A stretch of 64,000 nt of DNA. Source: Myotis daubentonii. Taxonomy: Eukaryota; Chordata; Mammalia; Chiroptera; Vespertilionidae. The DNA lies in contig NC_081846.1 of assembly GCF_963259705.1 (NCBI RefSeq), forward strand, positions 88,424,641-88,488,640, written 5' to 3'. Made by a program: the position numbers and the translations under genes. Below, piece after piece: positions 58,801-64,000 of the stretch; positions within the stretch are counted from its first letter, which is position 1, and every line of letters starts with the position of its first letter. The notes beneath the pieces were generated by a model, which saw only the letters and a list, made by a program, of their open reading frames with translations, had not been told where the DNA came from and made no database searches.

Positions 58801-60265
58801 GGCCTGTTTGATTTCTTCTTGCTTGGGACTCTCTGTGCCTCCTGAACTTGTGTGACTCTTTCCTTCACCAGGTTAGGGAATTTGTCAGCCATTATTTCTT
58901 CAAACATGTGTTCTATTCCTTCCTTTCTGCCTCTTCTGGCACATCTGATATTTGAATATTGTTATGTTTTATGTTGTCCCACAGCTTCCTTAAGCTGTCC
59001 TCCTATTTTTTAATTTTTTGTTTTGTTTTGTTTTTTTGTTCTCTGATTGAGTGATTTTTTTCAACCCGGTCTTCTAATTTAGTAATTTGATCCTCAGCCT
59101 CCCATAATCTGCAGTATATTTCTTCCAATGTGTTCTTTATTTGTGCTATGTCATTCTTTATTTCTGTTTTTATGGTTACTATATCATTTATCATGCTGTT
59201 GAGCATCTTTACCATCATTTTTTTGAATCAATGTCTAATCTATTTTTTTTTTATCTCCATATCATTTTTCTTTTCTTCTGAAGAATTCTCTTGTTCTTTC
59301 ATTTGGGAGTTTCTTTGTCTCCTCATTTTGGCTGCCTGTTTGGTTTGTGACTATGTATTAGATCTGCTATGACTCTCAATCTCTAGTGCAGGACAGTGTC
59401 AAATGCTATTTCTGACTGATTTGATCAGGCAAAGACTCAAAGCCTCCAGTGACCACCTCTACTGATAGGAAACTGTCTTGAATTGCCCTCAGACTATCAT
59501 CCATAGGTGTGGGTGAGAGTTTTTCAAACAGGGTCAGGCAATTTCTGCCTTGAGGCTAATTATTATTCTCAGTCTCTTAATGGTCCTCAGAAGCTCCACA
59601 CTGTGGGTCAAGTTGTTTTCCAATGAGGTGGGTTAGCTGTCTGCCCCCCAAGCAAAGCCGCCTGTATAGCAAATGTCTGCATGAGAAATATGACCTCCGT
59701 AGCATGAGGGAATGACTCAGCACAATAAACTGGGGTGTTTGCCTTCTGAACTCTAATCCCAGAGACCCCTTCTTGGCTTCTGCTCACACAGCTCTAGTCC
59801 ACTTTGCCCTCCCTCTGCTGGGGCACAAGGTGTCTCCACAGGGATTTTTGTGCATTGGCCCTTTAAGAGAGTGCCTACATATCCAGCGGTCTCTCCCTGG
59901 CAGACAACAATCCTGCTGTTTTTCACAGCCAGATGTTATGTGGGCACCTTTCTTAGTTCTGGTGCTTTCTGCTGCTGCTGGTGGTGGGGGGGGGGGCAGC
60001 TTGGGGATTAGATCCCAGAGTTCTCGGTGGTAACCCCCCACAGCTGAGATACCTCTGAGAACTCAGTTGCTGTCTGTGGGCGCCCAGCCAGCCATTTCAT
60101 GCCTCCGCCGCTCTATGCGGTCTCCACTTTCTGTCCTCAGTTATCAGGATTCTCTCCAGTGGTTCTTCTGTTGGTTATTCAGGAAGTTTATCTGTATTTT
60201 TGTTGTAATTCCAGTTTGGTCCTGGGAGTGTGTCGATGTAGCTCCCACTTACTCCATCGCCATTT
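55801..60265 (-). mobile_element. Antisense L1 with 5' UTR, internal deletions, inactive (L1-A)
   Basis: Minus-strand order: ORF2 C-terminal fragment (55801-55935), deletion, RT/C-terminal remainder (56100-57700; [19 protein letters not shown] at 57021-57389), a deletion at about 58020 removing part of the endonuclease-RT linker, endonuclease remainder, ORF2 start near 58400, ORF1 (58450-59380, with coiled-coil frame 59003-59218), and 5' UTR to about 60265 (ends CCATCGCCATTTTT). A VES lies at 56277. Many stops. Confidence 0.88.
56277..56512 (+). mobile_element. VES SINE with target duplication
   Basis: GCCTAACCGGTTTGGCTCAG head and GGTTCGATTCTGG; the tail is long and A-rich. The duplication AGATTACTGCAG is perfect at 56265-56276 and 56513-56524. 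Inserted into L1-A. Confidence 0.97.
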
Positions 60266-61967
60266 TTAATCTCCCACGTTTCATTTCTGACTGGTTCTTT
60301 TTTATGTTTTCTGTAACAATTTTTATATTCCCTTTTCTTTGCTAAAGTTCTCACTGAGTTCATATACTCCTCCTTAAGTTCATTGAACATCCTTACAACC
60401 AGTGTTTTGAAATATGAATCTGATAGATTGCTTGCCTCCATTTGATGTAGTTCTTTTTCTGGATTCCTGTTCTCTTCTTTCATTTGGGACATGCTTCTTG
60501 TCTCTTTATTTTGGCTGCCTCCTGTGCTTGTTTTTATGTATTGAGTGGATCTGTTGTGTTTCGCTGTCTTGGTAGAGTGGTTTTATGTAGTAAGTGTTTT
60601 GTGGAACCTAGTGCTCCAGTCGTCCTGGTCTGCGTTGGGTGCTCCAGGTGTTATGGTTACTCTATCTTGTGTGGGTGTGTGTGTCCTCTTGTAGTTGAGC
60701 CTTGATTGCTTTGACACATCAATGGGAGAGGTTGAGCCCCAGGAGTTTGGCTGTGAAGAATGGCTGTGACTAAGTGTAGGAGCTTTTGTGCAGGGCTGAA
60801 CTCATGGTGATGGATTCACTTTGGTGGGGTTCTGGAACCTGCTGGGTCTGCCCTTTGAATTTGTCATTTGTGGTGGTGGTTGGCTAGGTCTTCAGGATTA
60901 TCTAAAACTGGCTACCATGTGTTCTCGTTCTAGGGCCTCTTGAAAGGGGCTCTGGTGCAGGCCAAGTCAGACACTGCCTGTGCCTGGCCTGAGGCCACCT
61001 GGTATGAGCTACAAGTATCAGCAGATTGTTGCCATTTATGCTGGGCTTGAAGGCACCTGAGAGGCTAATCTATGAACTGAGACTGGTTTCTGATAATACT
61101 GGGCAGGGAGCCTCTGAACAAAAGGTACAGGCACCCTGAGGCCATTCACTGCTTGTTTGGGGTTTGTGTACCTTTTAGAGATTTTAAGGAATTCCACAGC
61201 ATGAGCCAGACAAGCCCTTTGTATGAAGCAGCTGGATCAGCCCCCAAATTGGGTGGGTGGGGTCTCAGGGCATCACCAAGGCAGAGCGAATGGTGTGAGC
61301 CAGGTTAATGGAGACTTGGAATTGGGCCTGCCTGTGCCTGCAGGGTGGGTAGGGGGAAGGTTCGACAAAGGAGAAATGGCACCCACCTACCTCCTCTGTG
61401 GGGTGTGGGCTCAAAAAAGGAGCAATGGTGCCTTCCTAGGCAGACTTCCCCTCCACCCTTCACTCAAACAAGACAGTTTAGTTCTTTCCCATATGTCCCT
61501 CCTGTTTTTTGAGCTGCTGCCCCAGTGCTGGAGTGCAGAGCTAGTGAGTCAATCAGTGAGTCAATCCGTTTGTGGGCCCTTTAAAACAAATTCCAGGAAC
61601 TCCCGCAGCCCTTGGTGTCACCTGTATGGAATCCCAGCTGATTTTCACAGCAAGAAGTTATGGGAATGTCTCTTCCCAGCATTGGAGCTCATGGCTGGGA
61701 CCCCCTACTCTTCAGGGGGGAGGGCACTCTGCAGTGAAAATCTCTCTTTCATTTATTAGCCCCTTATTGTGGGATGGGCTGCCTGTTCCATCTCGCCACC
61801 CTTCTGCTAATCTTGAGGTGGCTTTTTTTGGGGTATATTCTTAGTTATAAGTGCTAGTTTTTAGGTGCTTCTTAATGAGGGTTGTTCTGTAGTTTATTTG
61901 TAATTTTAATGTGGCTGTGAGGGGAAGTAAACACATTGTTTACCTACCCCACTATCTTGACTGGAAG
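60266..61967 (-). mobile_element. Second antisense L1 5' region (L1-B): ORF1 start and 5' UTR
   Basis: ORF1 N-terminal frame at 60175-60492 (MKEENRNPEKELHQMEASNL-type sequence), then 5' UTR to about 61967, where CCCACTATCTTGACTGG is the reverse of the conserved L1 5' start (AAGATAGTGGGGTAGG). Its 3' part is replaced by L1-A. A 178-codon plus frame (61223-61759) lies in the UTR and is not a gene. Confidence 0.85.
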
Positions 61968-62835
61968 TAAATTTTCTTTTCATTTTGATGAAATCCAATT
62001 TATCTATTTATTTTTGAAGCTTATACATTTGTGACTCATGTAAGAAAACATTGCCTAACCCAATTTCATGACAATCCTATACTATCTTCAGAGTTTTTTA
62101 AAATTTTAGCTTTTACATTTAGGTCTATGGTCCATTTAAAATCATTACTTGTGTGTAAAATGTGTGAAAGGAGTCTACTTCACTCTTTTGTATGTGGGTG
62201 TCCAATTGTTTCACCACATTTGTTGGAAAAATTACATTTTTTTTCACATTAAACAGTCCTGGTATTTGTGTAAAAAATTGAGTATTAATCAGAAGGTTTG
62301 TTTTTGAGTCTCAATTCTATTAAATTGCTCTATATATTTATCCTTATGCAAGTACCACAATGTCTTGATTACTGTAGCTTTGAAATCAAGAAGTGTGAGT
62401 CCTGCAGACTTGTTATTTCCCCCCCAAGATTGGCTATTCTGGGTCTCTTGAGTTTCCATATAAATTTTAGAAACAGTTTGCTGCCAGTTTCTGCAAAACA
62501 CCTAGCTGGTATTTTGATAGAAATTGCATTGAGTCTGTAGATATATTTGGGGAATATTGCCATCTTAATATTATTGCCTTTTGAACCGTGAACATGAGAT
62601 GCTTTTCTCTATACTTAAGCCTTTTAAATTTCTTTCAACAATGTTTTGTTATATTCAATATACATGTCTGCACTTACTTTGAAAAAATTGTTCCTAGGTA
62701 TTTTATTCTTTTAGGTGCTATTCCAAATTAAATTGTTTCATGCATTTCACTTTTGGAATTTTTACTGCTAACATATAGAAGTAAAATTGCTTCTTATATA
62801 TTAATCTAATATTCCTTAAACCTGCTGAATTTTTT

Positions 62836-63050
62836 TAAAAATATATATTTTATTGATTTTTTACAGAGAGGAAGGGAGAGGGATAGAGAGTTAGAAGCAT
62901 CGATGAGACAGAAACATCGATCAGCTGCCTCCTGCACACCTCCTACTGGGGATGTGCCCGCAACCCAGGTACATGCCCCTGACCGGAATCGAACCTGGGA
63001 CCTTTCAGTCTGCAGGCCGACGCTCTATCCACTGAGCCAAACGGGTCATG
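62836..63050 (-). mobile_element. VES SINE with target duplication, antisense
   Basis: Antisense tail, GGAATCGAACCTGGGACC, and CCACTGAGCCAAACGGG head. The duplication GCTGAATTTTTT lies at 62824-62835 and 63051-63062. Confidence 0.96.
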
Positions 63051-63405
63051 GCTGAATTTTTTATTAGTTCCAATAGTGTTTCAGTGACCATGTTAGGATT
63101 TTCTATGTATATAATCATGACACCTCTAAAGAACAATAGTTTTACTTCTCCTTTTCCAATTTGGATTAAAACATTTTCTTTTTCTTGCCTAGTTGTTTGG
63201 GCTAAGTCATTCAGTGCAATGTTGGATAGAAGTGGCAACAGTGGATTTTCTTCTCTTTCTCCTGATCTTAGTGGGAAAATATTCAATATTGTTCCATTAA
63301 ATGATGTTAGCTGTGAATTTCACTAGATGCTCTTTATCAGGTTGAGGAAGTTTACTCCTATTCCTACTTTCTTGCATGTTTTCATCATTAACATGTTTTG
63401 AATTA

Positions 63406-63623
63406 GCCCTAGCTGGTTTGGCTCAGTGGATAGAGTGTTGGACTGTGGACTGAAGGGTCCCAGGTTCAATTCCAGTCAAGGGCACATGCCTGGGTTGTGG
63501 GCTTGATCCCCAGTCGGGGGCATGCAGGAGGCATCGGGTCAATGATTCTCTCTCATCATTGATGTTTCTATCTCTCTCTCCCTGTACCTTCCTCTCTGAA
63601 ATCAATAAAAATATATTTAAAAA
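63406..63623 (+). mobile_element. VES SINE with target duplication
   Basis: GCCCTAGCTGGTTTGGCTCAG head, GGTTCAATTCC, AATCAATAAAAATATATTTA tail. The duplication ATGTTTTGAATTA is perfect at 63393-63405 and 63624-63636. Only 355 bp from the oppositely oriented VES. Confidence 0.97.
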
Positions 63624-64000
63624 ATGTTTTGAATTATGTCAAGCTCCTTTTTATAACTATTGAGATGATCATGATGTTTTTTGTCTTTTATTTTATTAAT
63701 AACATTTATTATATTGGTTCATTTTTGAATGGTAATAAATTCCACATAATCATTATGTGAAATTATTTTTTTGTGTTGCTGGATTCAGTTTTTTATTATT
63801 TTAAAAATATTTTTATATCTATATTCAAAAATATTAGTCTGTAGTTTTCTTTTCTTGTACTTTTGCTGTCTGGCTTTAGTGTTAGAATAATACTGACCTC
63901 ATAGAATAAGTTGAGAAATATTCTCTGGTCTATATTAGTATTGACTCTTTAAATGTCAGTAGAATTCGTAAATTAAACCACCTGGGCCTGTGCTTTTTCT

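Larger units (their letters stand above)
61968..64000 (-). mobile_element. Old L1 ORF2, antisense, running off the window
   Basis: GATGAAATCCAATTTATC, CATTGCCTAACCCAATTTCATG, TTTGTTGGAAAAATTAC, CAAGTACCACAATGTCTTG, CCTGCTGAATT and later CTGTAGTTTTCTTTTCTTG follow antisense ORF2 of an old L1 in order. Frames are broken. Two VES insertions interrupt it. Confidence 0.85.

Noticed and set aside
61223..61759. 178-codon plus frame
   Set aside because: Lies in an antisense L1 5' UTR.
1..64000. A new multi-gene biological system
   Set aside because: No coding genes could be supported; everything recognisable is mobile-element or simple-repeat DNA.

Overview
This window is repeat-dense nuclear DNA from a mammal, and almost certainly from a vesper bat (Vespertilionidae). 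Three signatures support this: many tRNA-derived VES SINEs; at least eleven non-autonomous Helitrons of the HeliBat type (5' TC, 3' hairpin plus CTAG, inserted between A and T), a class abundant among mammals only in vesper bats; and one SPIN hAT element with a perfect 8-bp target duplication. The species cannot be decided from the sequence.

I found no protein-coding gene, exon, functional RNA gene, CRISPR array or bacterial-type operon that I can support. Open frames of 60-234 codons occur throughout, but they lie in repeats, microsatellites or unrecognised DNA with no protein-like features. The stretch is best read as intergenic or intronic.

Layout. 1-13 kb: mostly unrecognised DNA with a HAL1-like fragment, a Helitron (4886-5353), an old L1 carrying SPIN (6648-6956), LTR-like sequence (8.5-10 kb) and VES copies. 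12.35-18.56 kb: a nest in which an old L1 holds a VES SINE and a nearly complete antisense L1, which itself holds a hAT MITE and meets a small Helitron. 18.6-37.8 kb: older DNA with L2/MIR relics, microsatellites, Helitrons at 26.9, 31.2-32.3 (tandem pair) and 36.4 kb, and VES copies. 37.9-41.8 kb: an internally deleted antisense L1 interrupted by a VES and a 260-bp polypyrimidine tract, followed by a Helitron. 41.8-49.2 kb: mostly unrecognised DNA plus one 5'-truncated L1 with target duplications. 49.2-55.8 kb: old L1s broken by a tandem Helitron pair, an MLT1-like LTR and further Helitrons. 55.8-64 kb: two antisense L1s placed end to end, then a third, older L1 with two VES insertions.

The parts do not form a pathway; the window is an archive of transposition. 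The most interesting points are a CTCF-core-like motif shared by six Helitrons, the horizontally transferred SPIN copy, two tandem Helitron pairs, an internal Helitron minisatellite that varies in copy number, and the uniform minus orientation of the longer L1s.
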